From Actinoallomurus oryzae (GTDB lineage: Bacteria > Actinomycetota > Actinomycetes > Streptosporangiales > Streptosporangiaceae): a stretch of 64,000 nucleotides of DNA. The DNA lies in the NCBI RefSeq assembly GCF_039541955.1, contig NZ_BAABHF010000046.1, positions 372,001 through 436,000 of the forward strand. Reading direction: 5' to 3'. The position numbers and the translations under genes are program-made. A model generated the notes under the pieces. That model was not told the DNA's origin, ran no database searches, and saw only the letters and a program-made list of their open reading frames with translations. Of the stretch, positions 7,238 through 14,414 are shown one piece after another (position 1 is the stretch's first letter; the number at the start of each line of letters is the position of its first letter).

Positions 7238-8292
7238 GTTATGTCGAGTAGCCTTCCGGGGTTGACCGAGCTGACCTGATGGACCTCCTCCTCGGTCAGG
7301 CCGAAGGCGTTCATGTGCGCCCGGAGCAGGCGCAGCGCCTCGACGGTGTGGGGGAACAGCGGCTCACCGGCGTCGCTGGACAGGGTCACGCGGTCGGTGC
7401 CGAGCGCCTGGATCGTCCGGCACATGTCCGCCGGGTTCACCCCGAGCAGCGGCGAGATCTCGTCGTAGGTGAAGTTCAGGTACACGCCCGCGGAGGCGAG
7501 TTCCTTCATCTGCTCCAGGGAGAGGTCGATGAAGGGGCTGAACGGGTGGTCGATCACCGCCTTGGTGATGCCGAGGCTCCGCACCTCCTCGGCCATCGCG
7601 AAGATCTCCTCGTGTGTCGCGTGGGCGAACGAGACCATCACGTCCCGGTCGGCGACCATCCGGAAGATCTCCTTGTACTCGGGCTTGAGCCGCCCGTGCT
7701 CGTCGAGCGTGTACGCGCCCACCTTCAGCGCCTGGTCCCAGGGCAGCGGATCGCTCCACTCCTTCGGATCGGTGCTGCCGCCCCACCAGATCGGCGGCCC
7801 GCCGACCTTGCTCAAGGTGTTCGCGCTGCGGAAGACCGGCATCCAGACCGCGGAGACGCCGTCGTCCAGGTGCCGGCGCGCCGCCTCCACCAGCGGCAGC
7901 CCACGCGTGTCGGTCGCGATCCAGCCCGACCACACCCGGATCGGCTCGATCCCGGTCTCCTCGCTCCAGGCGGCCAGGTCCCGCTCGATCTCGCGGACGA
8001 CGGCGGCGGGGCCGGCCGCGGCCGGCTTGTTCATGCCCTGCACGCTCTTGTACAGCAGTCCGCCCATGCCGCTGGCCGAGGCCAGCTTGGCGATGGCCAG
8101 CGCGTCCTGCTGCCCCTCGTGCGCGTGGCAGTGGATGTCGATCGCTCCCTCCACGCCGCGGATGGCGGGCGGGTGCAGCGGCTCGGCGCGGTAGCCCATG
8201 CGGGCGCGGTACGCGTCCAGGAACCGGTCGTGCGGCGCGTTGTTCGGCTTGCGGAGCCGCGTCTCGGCGAACTCCTCCATGTCCAGGTCCAT
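7234..8292 (-). CDS. Amidohydrolase-superfamily protein (DUF6282-like)
   Basis: A 352-residue TIM-barrel metal hydrolase. Metal-binding motifs are visible: AIDIHCHAHEG (HxH on strand 1, near 52-54), SFAHATHEE, VIDHPFSPF, and the strand-8 Asp in TLSSDAGEP. This spread of motifs and the length fit the group catalogued as DUF6282, related to TatD and amidohydrolase-like phosphotriesterase/lactonase enzymes; no substrate is established that I know of. It begins six bases after the MFS gene and overlaps the response regulator by four bases. In an operon with an oxidase, a P450 and a flavin monooxygenase it most likely hydrolyses an ester, lactone or amide intermediate (inference). Confidence 0.7.
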   Translation of the reverse strand: MDLDMEEFAETRLRKPNNAPHDRFLDAYRARMGYRAEPLHPPAIRGVEGAIDIHCHAHEGQQDALAIAKLASASGMGGLLYKSVQGMNKPAAAGPAAVVREIERDLAAWSEETGIEPIRVWSGWIATDTRGLPLVEAARRHLDDGVSAVWMPVFRSANTLSKVGGPPIWWGGSTDPKEWSDPLPWDQALKVGAYTLDEHGRLKPEYKEIFRMVADRDVMVSFAHATHEEIFAMAEEVRSLGITKAVIDHPFSPFIDLSLEQMKELASAGVYLNFTYDEISPLLGVNPADMCRTIQALGTDRVTLSSDAGEPLFPHTVEALRLLRAHMNAFGLTEEEVHQVSSVNPGRLLDIT

Positions 8293-8298
8293 GAGGTC

Positions 8299-9852
8299 TC
8301 AGCCCTCCTGTTCGACGGGTGTGACGGCTTCCACGAGCGGCCGGCCGGCGGTCTCGATGCCGGTGCGCCACAGCGCGTACGCGGCGGCGGCGACCGGGAC
8401 GGCGGAGACGAGCGCGAGCGTCCCGATGCGCGGTGCCGTGGTCAGCAGCACCGGGCCGAGCATGCCCCCGACCTTGCTCGACGCGGCGGCCACGCCGCTG
8501 CCGGTGGCGCGCAGCGTCGTGGGGTAGACCTCGGCGGCGTACGGGGCGAGCATCGCGATCATGCCGGCCGCGCCGGACAGCAGAAGGCTGATCAGGGCGA
8601 CGAGCAGCGCGCCGTGACCGGGCCCGCTCGGGTCGAGCACGCCGAACAGCAGGAGCACCAGCCCCGTGACCCCCGCGTAGGCCAGCATGGCCCGCCGGCT
8701 ACTCCACCGGGCGTACGCCACGGCGGCCACCGCGGTGGCCGGCAGCGCGAACACCGAGGACAGGAGCAGCAGGTCGCTGGGCCGCGTCCCCGAGCCCGCC
8801 GTCTGCAGGAACACCGGCAGGAACGTGATGAAACCCCAGTTCACGACGCCCCAGCCGAGCCCGTACACGAGGATGCCGGCGGTGCGGGGCAGCAACGACC
8901 CCGTCAGCAGCGCGGGCAGCCGCAGCGGGGGAGCGCCGGCGGTGGAGGCGGGATCGGCGGGGACGGCGCGCACGCCGTACCGGTGCATCACCTCGGCCGC
9001 CTCCTCGTCCCGCCCGCAGGCGAGCAGGAAGCGCGGCGACTCGGGGATCCATCGGGTGAGCACGACGAGCAGCACCCCGGTCGGCGCACCCAGCAGCCAG
9101 AGCACGCGCCAGCTCAGGTGCGGCACCAGCAGCGAGGTCGCGCCGCTGGCGATGAGGTAGCCGAGCGCGGCGGCCATTCCGCTCTGCAGCACCAGCAGCC
9201 AGCCCCGCTGCCGCGCCGGGATCGACTCCGACATCAGCGAGTACACGACGGGCAGCATGCCGCCGGCGGCGATGCCCATGGCGAAGCACATCGCCAGGTT
9301 CCAGCCGAACGACGGCATGAAGCCGCAGATCGACGTGGCGACGTACATCAGCCCGGTGAACAGGATCGTCGACCGGCGGCCGAAGACGTCGGCGAGGTAG
9401 CCCCACAGCAGCGAGCCGACCACGGTGCCGGTGATGCCGGCGAACGGCAGCGACGCGATCTCCGAACGGTCGAGCCCGTACTCCTTGACCATGCCGGGGG
9501 CGACGAACCCCAGCGACGCCGGCTTCATCGTGTCGATGACCAGGCCGACGAACAGCACGATCGCCAGGACACGGTGGGCCGGGCTCAGCTCGGCCCGGTC
9601 CAGGGCCGCGTACCGCTGCGTCGCCGGGACCCGGCGCGCCCGCGCGGCCAGCTCGGCGCGGCCCGGCAGCAGGCCCCAGACGGCGAGCACCAGCCCGGCG
9701 GCGATCAGCACCATGCCGGTGGTCATGAGGCCGCTCATCGGCATGCCGGCCATCATGAAGTGGTCGTGGCGGGCCATCAGGTAGTCGGGCACGTGCATCG
9801 CGACCCCGGCCAGCACCAGGACCGAGCCGGCCGGGAACCCGTACCGTTTCAA
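8299..9852 (-). CDS. MFS transporter
   Basis: A 517-residue major facilitator with about 14 hydrophobic segments. The first pair (about 1-65, with HVPDYLMARHDHFMMAGMPMSG between) precedes a standard 12-helix MFS core. Family marks are DVFGRRSTILFTGL after helix 2-3, ESIPARQRGW, RWIPESPRFLLACGRDEEA and the late motif YPTTLRATGSGVAAASSKVGG, all typical of the sugar/aromatic-acid transporter type (AAHS/SP-like). The start is a TTG at 9852 with GGAGG eight bases upstream, overlapping the P450 stop as TTGA. Placed mid-operon, it probably imports the substrate or exports the product of the oxidative enzymes. The extra N-terminal His/Met-rich loop is unusual. Confidence 0.85.
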   Translation of the reverse strand: MKRYGFPAGSVLVLAGVAMHVPDYLMARHDHFMMAGMPMSGLMTTGMVLIAAGLVLAVWGLLPGRAELAARARRVPATQRYAALDRAELSPAHRVLAIVLFVGLVIDTMKPASLGFVAPGMVKEYGLDRSEIASLPFAGITGTVVGSLLWGYLADVFGRRSTILFTGLMYVATSICGFMPSFGWNLAMCFAMGIAAGGMLPVVYSLMSESIPARQRGWLLVLQSGMAAALGYLIASGATSLLVPHLSWRVLWLLGAPTGVLLVVLTRWIPESPRFLLACGRDEEAAEVMHRYGVRAVPADPASTAGAPPLRLPALLTGSLLPRTAGILVYGLGWGVVNWGFITFLPVFLQTAGSGTRPSDLLLLSSVFALPATAVAAVAYARWSSRRAMLAYAGVTGLVLLLFGVLDPSGPGHGALLVALISLLLSGAAGMIAMLAPYAAEVYPTTLRATGSGVAAASSKVGGMLGPVLLTTAPRIGTLALVSAVPVAAAAYALWRTGIETAGRPLVEAVTPVEQEG

Positions 9853-11201
9853 CGCGTCGCCTCCGCGAAGTAGCGGGCGGCCGGCGCGTGGCGCCGGGCG
9901 TCCCAGACCATGTAGGTGCCGAAACCGAGCTGGACCATGCTGCGCCAGACGTCCTCCCACCGGTCGCGCACGCGGAGCAGCGCGAGCCGGGTACGGAGGG
10001 CGCGGTCACCCGCACGGGCGCCGTCGTCCGTACGGGGGAGGAGGACGCACGGCCCCCGGTTCGGCAGCGACCGGGTGTGGGCGGCCGACGAGTGGACGGC
10101 GAACCGGCGCAGCGTCTCCCGCGCGACCACGCGCATCGTCAGCGGCGCCACGCCTTTGGCCGGGCAGGGCCGGTTGGCGGTGACCCCGAACGGGATGTGG
10201 TTGGCCTCGCGCACCCGCAGCGTCCGCCAGCGGTCCGGGTCGAACCGCTCGGGGTCCTCATAACCGGCCGTGTGGAAGGCGGGGTAGTCGAAGCACAGCA
10301 CCGAGCCGGCCGGCAACGTCGTCCGCTCGTCCACGGTGATGTCCTTGGAGGTGATGCGGTGCGCGATGCCGAACAGCGGGTAGCGGCGCAGGCTCTCATT
10401 GATCACCTGGTCCAGGTACGCGTCGTCGCCGGGGTCGCGCGCCAGGCGCTCCTGCACCTCCGGATGCTGGGCGATCGCCATCAGCAGGTGCGCCATCGCC
10501 TCGGACATCTGGACGACGGCCGTGTTGAAGAAGGCGCCCTGGAGGTAGAACACCCGCTCCTCGCGCGACAGCGACGACGGCAGCGCGTGCGGGATCTCCT
10601 CCAACCGTTCCCGCAGGTACGCGGTCAGCCGCGCGCGGCGGTCCATGTGCCGCAGGCCGCAGCACTTGAGCGCGGTCACGACGTCGTCGGCGTTGCCGAC
10701 GATGAGGTCGCGGGCCTCCGGCGGGCACGGCCGGCCGAAGACGAGCTCGTAGTAGAGATCCGCCCAGATCGGCATCATCAGGTCGCGCAGGCGGACGAGG
10801 CCCGGCCGGGTGGCGTCGAGCGTACGGGCCGCGCAGGCGGCGGCGAGGCGTTCGACCTCCGGCTTGGGGCGGGCCAGGATCCGCCGGGTGGTCCGGGCGA
10901 CCTCCTCATACCGCTCGCCCGGTTCCAGATGCTCCTGGTGCACCTCGGGGCCGGGAGCCAGCCAGTACCAGAACAGGTCCGACAGCCGCGCGCCCCGGCT
11001 GCGGCCGTCGGCCGCCGGGTCGGAGTAGACCCGCGTGAAGTGCCGGACGTCGACGCTCCGGCCGGGGATCGGGACGCCCTCGTCGCCGTTGATCCGGGCG
11101 AAGATCCACATCCGCAGCGCCACGACGATCCGGGGCAGCCAGTACGGCAGGCTCGCCACCACAGCGACGATCGCGAGGACGGTGAGGGTCAGTGGCAGCA
11201 C
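9849..11201 (-). CDS. Membrane-anchored cytochrome P450
   Basis: A 450-residue P450 with an N-terminal membrane anchor (LTLTVLAIVAVVASLPYWL, residues 4-22), unusual for bacterial P450s, which are mostly soluble. The K-helix is ESLRRYP (Glu269, Arg272), the PERF region is DPERFDPDRW, and the heme loop is PFGVTANRPCPAKG with the axial Cys at 346. The loop departs from FGxGxHxCxG. The I-helix (QGAFFNTAVVQMSEAM, about 221-236) lacks the usual acid-alcohol pair (A/G-G-x-D/E-T), so oxygen activation may differ or the enzyme may act as a peroxygenase or isomerase. The start is a GTG at 11201 behind GGGAGA, overlapping the oxidase gene by 13 bases. No ferredoxin is encoded in this operon. Confidence 0.85.
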   Translation of the reverse strand: MLPLTLTVLAIVAVVASLPYWLPRIVVALRMWIFARINGDEGVPIPGRSVDVRHFTRVYSDPAADGRSRGARLSDLFWYWLAPGPEVHQEHLEPGERYEEVARTTRRILARPKPEVERLAAACAARTLDATRPGLVRLRDLMMPIWADLYYELVFGRPCPPEARDLIVGNADDVVTALKCCGLRHMDRRARLTAYLRERLEEIPHALPSSLSREERVFYLQGAFFNTAVVQMSEAMAHLLMAIAQHPEVQERLARDPGDDAYLDQVINESLRRYPLFGIAHRITSKDITVDERTTLPAGSVLCFDYPAFHTAGYEDPERFDPDRWRTLRVREANHIPFGVTANRPCPAKGVAPLTMRVVARETLRRFAVHSSAAHTRSLPNRGPCVLLPRTDDGARAGDRALRTRLALLRVRDRWEDVWRSMVQLGFGTYMVWDARRHAPAARYFAEATR

Positions 11202-12268
11202 CGGGTCTCCCGTACGAGGTCGCGGGTGACCGCGCGCGGCCCGTCGCAGCCGCAGAGGGTGAGCGTGTGGGCGGTCTCGGCGCGCAGCATCTCCAGCACG
11301 CGCGCGACCCCGGCCTCGCCGTCGGCGGCCAGACCCCACAGGACCGGCCGGCCGACCGCCACCGCCCGCGCCCCCAGGGCGAGCGCCTTCACCACGTCGG
11401 TGCCGCGCCGCACGCCCCCGTCGAGCAGCAGCGGCACCCGCCCCTCGACCGCCTCCGCGACGAACGGCAACTGGTCGATCGTCGCGGGCATCGTGTCCAG
11501 CTGACGGCCGCCGTGGTTGGAGACCAGGAGGGCGTCGACGCCCCGTTCGACCGCGAGGCGGGCGTCCAGCGGATGCAGCGCGCCCTTGAGCACGATCGGC
11601 AGCGGCGTGATCTCGCGCAGCCAGTCGATGTGGCGCCAGGAGATCTCCGGGGAGAGCACGACCTGGCGTACGCTGCCCGGCTCGCCGCCGCGCAGCTCCC
11701 GCAGGTTCTCACACCGGATCCCGTCGGGCAGGTCGTGGAAGGCGTTCCGGTCGTTGCGCTCGTGACGGCCCAGCGCGGGGGAGTCGACGGTGACCACCAG
11801 GGCGCGGCAGCCCGCGGCCTCCGCGCGCCGGACGATCGCCTCGGTGAACCCGAGGTCGGGCTGGATGTAGAGCTGGAACCACAGGGCGGGGTCGGCGGCG
11901 ACCTTGCCGGCCTCGGCCGCGATGTCCTCGATCGCCACGGTGGACAGCATCGCCGCGATCATGATCGTGCCGGCCTCCGCGGCGGCACGGGCCGTGGCGC
12001 GCTCGCCGTCCGGGTGGGCCAGCCGGTGGAAGGCCGTGGGCGACATGACGATCGGCATCGACGCGTCCGCGCCGAGCAGGGTGACGTCGAGGGTGGGCGC
12101 GGCGGCGCCGCGCAGCACCCTGGGCACGAGGGCGAGGCGGGCGAAGGCGGACTCGTTCGCCCGCACCGTGATCTCGTCCTGCGCGGCGCCGGCGAAGTAG
12201 TCGTAGTGCACGGGGTCGAGGCGCTCGCGGGCGAGGGCCTCGAACTCGCGAACGTTCACCGGGTCCAT
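11189..12268 (-). CDS. FMN-dependent alpha-hydroxy-acid oxidase/dehydrogenase
   Basis: A 359-residue TIM-barrel flavoenzyme of the glycolate oxidase / lactate oxidase / mandelate oxidase family, which turns 2-hydroxy acids into 2-oxo acids. The active-site set is complete and at nearly the numbering of glycolate oxidase: Tyr24 (HYDYFAG), Tyr134 (FQLYIQ), Lys228 (VLKGALHP), His252 and Arg255 (SNHGGRQLD). It resembles 4-hydroxymandelate oxidase-type enzymes of actinomycetes, but aromatic specificity is only a guess. It starts two bases after the flavin monooxygenase stop and overlaps the P450 start. The Cys-rich C-terminus (CGCDG, CCH) is a small oddity. Confidence 0.88.
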   Translation of the reverse strand: MDPVNVREFEALARERLDPVHYDYFAGAAQDEITVRANESAFARLALVPRVLRGAAAPTLDVTLLGADASMPIVMSPTAFHRLAHPDGERATARAAAEAGTIMIAAMLSTVAIEDIAAEAGKVAADPALWFQLYIQPDLGFTEAIVRRAEAAGCRALVVTVDSPALGRHERNDRNAFHDLPDGIRCENLRELRGGEPGSVRQVVLSPEISWRHIDWLREITPLPIVLKGALHPLDARLAVERGVDALLVSNHGGRQLDTMPATIDQLPFVAEAVEGRVPLLLDGGVRRGTDVVKALALGARAVAVGRPVLWGLAADGEAGVARVLEMLRAETAHTLTLCGCDGPRAVTRDLVRETRCCH

Positions 12269-12270
12269 GG

Positions 12271-13833
12271 TCAGACCTCCGCCAGCTTCGGCGCGAGGAA
12301 GTCGCGCAGCGGGAGGCGGTACTCCTCCTCACCCGACCAGTCGTTGCAGATGTCCTCCTTCAGTCGCAGCTCGGCGAGCACCTGGCCGCGGTGGTAGTGC
12401 CGGACCACCGGATGCAGGTACCGGTCGTCCAGGCTCGGGTCGGCCTCCCAGGCACGACCGGCCTCGACGTCGAACGGGTCGATCGAGGAGTGGCCGCGGC
12501 CGTACTCCAGCGAGATCGTGAAGTAGCGGTCGGCCTGGCCGAAGTCACTGTCCCGTACGTAGTCGAACGGCATCTCCTCGTAGTAGCGCGCGGTCCCGTC
12601 CGGCCCGACGGTGATCAGGTCGCAGAGGAATCCGTACTGCTGCCAGAGCGCGGAGGTGCGGTTGATCCGGGCCAGCACGGCGTCGGCCAGCTCGTCGGCC
12701 ATTTCGGAGGGTTTCGGCGCCGACAGTTCCCGTGACGGCCATTCGACGCCTTCGTATTTGCGCTCGAACATGTGCCACAGCGCACGGACGCCGTAGCGGA
12801 ACCCGTGCAGGAAGGCGCTGGTGTACTTCTTGAAGTCGCGGACCTGGGTCAGCGTTCCGGCGAAGTAAAGGCCCGGCACGTTGACCGACTCCCATTCGCT
12901 GGTCAGTGCCGGGAAACGGTCGTTTATCGTCAGCTCCGGCCGGCACCCGTCGGTGAATATCGAGCTGTCGAGCTTGAACCCGGTACAGGCGATGACCCGG
13001 TCGTAGGCGAGCCGTACGACCTTGTCGCGGCGCGCGTAGCTCAGCGTCATCACGAATTCGTCGCCCTGGCGTTCGATCCGCTGGATCGTGCCGTCGAGGA
13101 CCATGTTCTGGGTCTTGAGCTGGTAGGTGTCCAGGAAGTTGTTGTTCACCGCGCGGAGGTGCCCGATGAAGTGCGTGCGCCAGGCGAACTTGATCGCGCT
13201 CGGCCCGACCACGTGGATGACGGCGGCCTTCTCGGTGAGGTTGTCCGCCGTCTCGAACGCCGAGTTCCCCTTGCCGATGATGAGGACGCGCTGGTCGGTG
13301 AAGTCCTCCGGGTCGACCGAGACCTCGGCGTACGGCTCGGCGAGTTCGATCCCGGGAACCGGCGGCAGGTACTGCGCGGCGAACCCGGTCGCCACGATGA
13401 GCCGGCGTCCCCGGTGGACGTTCCCGCTGTCGTCGGTCACCACGAACACGCCGTCGTCCCGCGCCACCTGGACGGCACGCGTGTTCGTCCGCACGTTGAG
13501 CTCGGGTCGGGACGCGTAGTCGCACAGGTAACGCACGTAGTCGTCGGCGTGCGGGAAATAGCGGTCGGTGTAGCGGGTGAAAAGCAGCTCAGGATCGTCG
13601 CTGAGCATGGAGTTCCAGTCCATCCGCAGGTTGAGCTCCGGATCGTCCCACCCGGTGTGCGGCTTGTTGATGGAGATCATCTGCCGGTGGCGCGGGAAAT
13701 CGCGGTAGAAGGTCCCCGGGGTCTCGCCGGCCTCGAGAATCACATAGTCCCGGCCGGCGCGATGCAGAAAGTATCCGAGCTGCAGGCCGGCCGGGCCGGC
13801 TCCGATGATGAGATAATCCACGATTTCCGGCAT
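12271..13833 (-). CDS. FAD/NAD(P)-dependent monooxygenase (flavin monooxygenase-like)
   Basis: A 520-residue flavoprotein with an FAD site at the N-terminus (YLIIGAGPAGLQLGYFL, GxGxxG) and an NAD(P) site in the middle (VLIIGKGNSAFETADNL, about 185-200), plus the ATG motifs IVATGFA and IACTGFK. The two-dinucleotide layout is that of flavin monooxygenases, N-hydroxylases and FOXRED2-like proteins; it resembles FOXRED2-type oxidoreductases more than classical Baeyer-Villiger enzymes, whose fingerprint I do not see. The last 150 residues are a family-specific extension of unknown role. It is the first gene of the minus-strand operon running to 5286, so the promoter should lie just right of 13833, in a region of otherwise empty sequence. 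Confidence 0.8.
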   Translation of the reverse strand: MPEIVDYLIIGAGPAGLQLGYFLHRAGRDYVILEAGETPGTFYRDFPRHRQMISINKPHTGWDDPELNLRMDWNSMLSDDPELLFTRYTDRYFPHADDYVRYLCDYASRPELNVRTNTRAVQVARDDGVFVVTDDSGNVHRGRRLIVATGFAAQYLPPVPGIELAEPYAEVSVDPEDFTDQRVLIIGKGNSAFETADNLTEKAAVIHVVGPSAIKFAWRTHFIGHLRAVNNNFLDTYQLKTQNMVLDGTIQRIERQGDEFVMTLSYARRDKVVRLAYDRVIACTGFKLDSSIFTDGCRPELTINDRFPALTSEWESVNVPGLYFAGTLTQVRDFKKYTSAFLHGFRYGVRALWHMFERKYEGVEWPSRELSAPKPSEMADELADAVLARINRTSALWQQYGFLCDLITVGPDGTARYYEEMPFDYVRDSDFGQADRYFTISLEYGRGHSSIDPFDVEAGRAWEADPSLDDRYLHPVVRHYHRGQVLAELRLKEDICNDWSGEEEYRLPLRDFLAPKLAEV

Positions 13834-14110
13834 GTACGGACTCCCGGTATCCGAGCGGTTCGAACGGTCCGGAAGCTAGCCACGCTTTCTCAGAGTCCTC
13901 CAAGAAAGACCGAGCCCTCCGTCCCTCCCCGCGGCGGTCGCCGCACTGACCTCGACCGGGGCTCGCCGGCCGCCCGGTCGGGCCCGCGCCGGGAGCCGTA
14001 CGTCGCCACACGGAGTGCCGCGCGTCGCCGCGCGAAGCGCGGCGGATCGCCGACGCGGTCGGCGATCATGAGCGGCCGGACAGCCTCGCCCGTTATCGCG
14101 GTAACATGCG

Positions 14111-14200
14111 CTGAAGTGGGGATTCGAAGGCGTTTACGACGCTCTGGCCGCCGAGGCCGAGCCGTCCGGCATTCGCACCACTCTCATCGCGCCGGGGGTG
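14111..14200 (+). pseudogene. Remnant of a short-chain dehydrogenase/reductase gene
   Basis: Read from 14111, about 28 codons give LKWGFEGVYDALAAEAEPSG followed by IRTTLIAPG. This is the unmistakable stretch after the catalytic Lys of classical SDRs (usually K-W-A-L-E-G-F-S-E-A-L-A-x-E and then I-x-V-T-x-I-x-P-G). No SDR sequence precedes or follows, and the frame continues as non-family sequence to a stop near 14333. It lies in the 581-bp gap 13834-14414, where I see no complete gene; the left part should hold the promoter of the operon beginning at 13833 and the right part that of the LAL regulator. Confidence 0.65.
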
Positions 14201-14414
14201 GCGTGTGCCGGCACCCGCGCCGGGACGGCCGGCGGGGGAGCGTCGCCCTGCGTGAGCCGGCCGCCCGCTGACAGCGGTCGCGGAGTCTCCCGAAGTCTTC
14301 CGAACCGATGTCGGCTCGCCGGCATCAGTTGAGGTGTCGTGTTTCTTAGCGTTTATCCTCGGCGACCGGTCGGCGGTCTTCCAGACTGGTGTGGGCCGAC
14401 AAGAGGGATGGATC

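Noticed and set aside
7221..7251. A plus-strand ribosome binding site and ATG (GAGAGGAGGAATG)
   Set aside because: The frame stops after six codons and lies on the opposite strand of the response regulator/amidohydrolase junction.
7279..9873. An open frame of 864 codons on the plus strand
   Set aside because: It is antisense to the amidohydrolase and MFS genes, rich in Arg/Pro/Gln/His, with no domain. High-GC codon bias keeps such frames open. The same applies to the long antisense frames at 14346-17264, 24023-26584 and 55526-58903.
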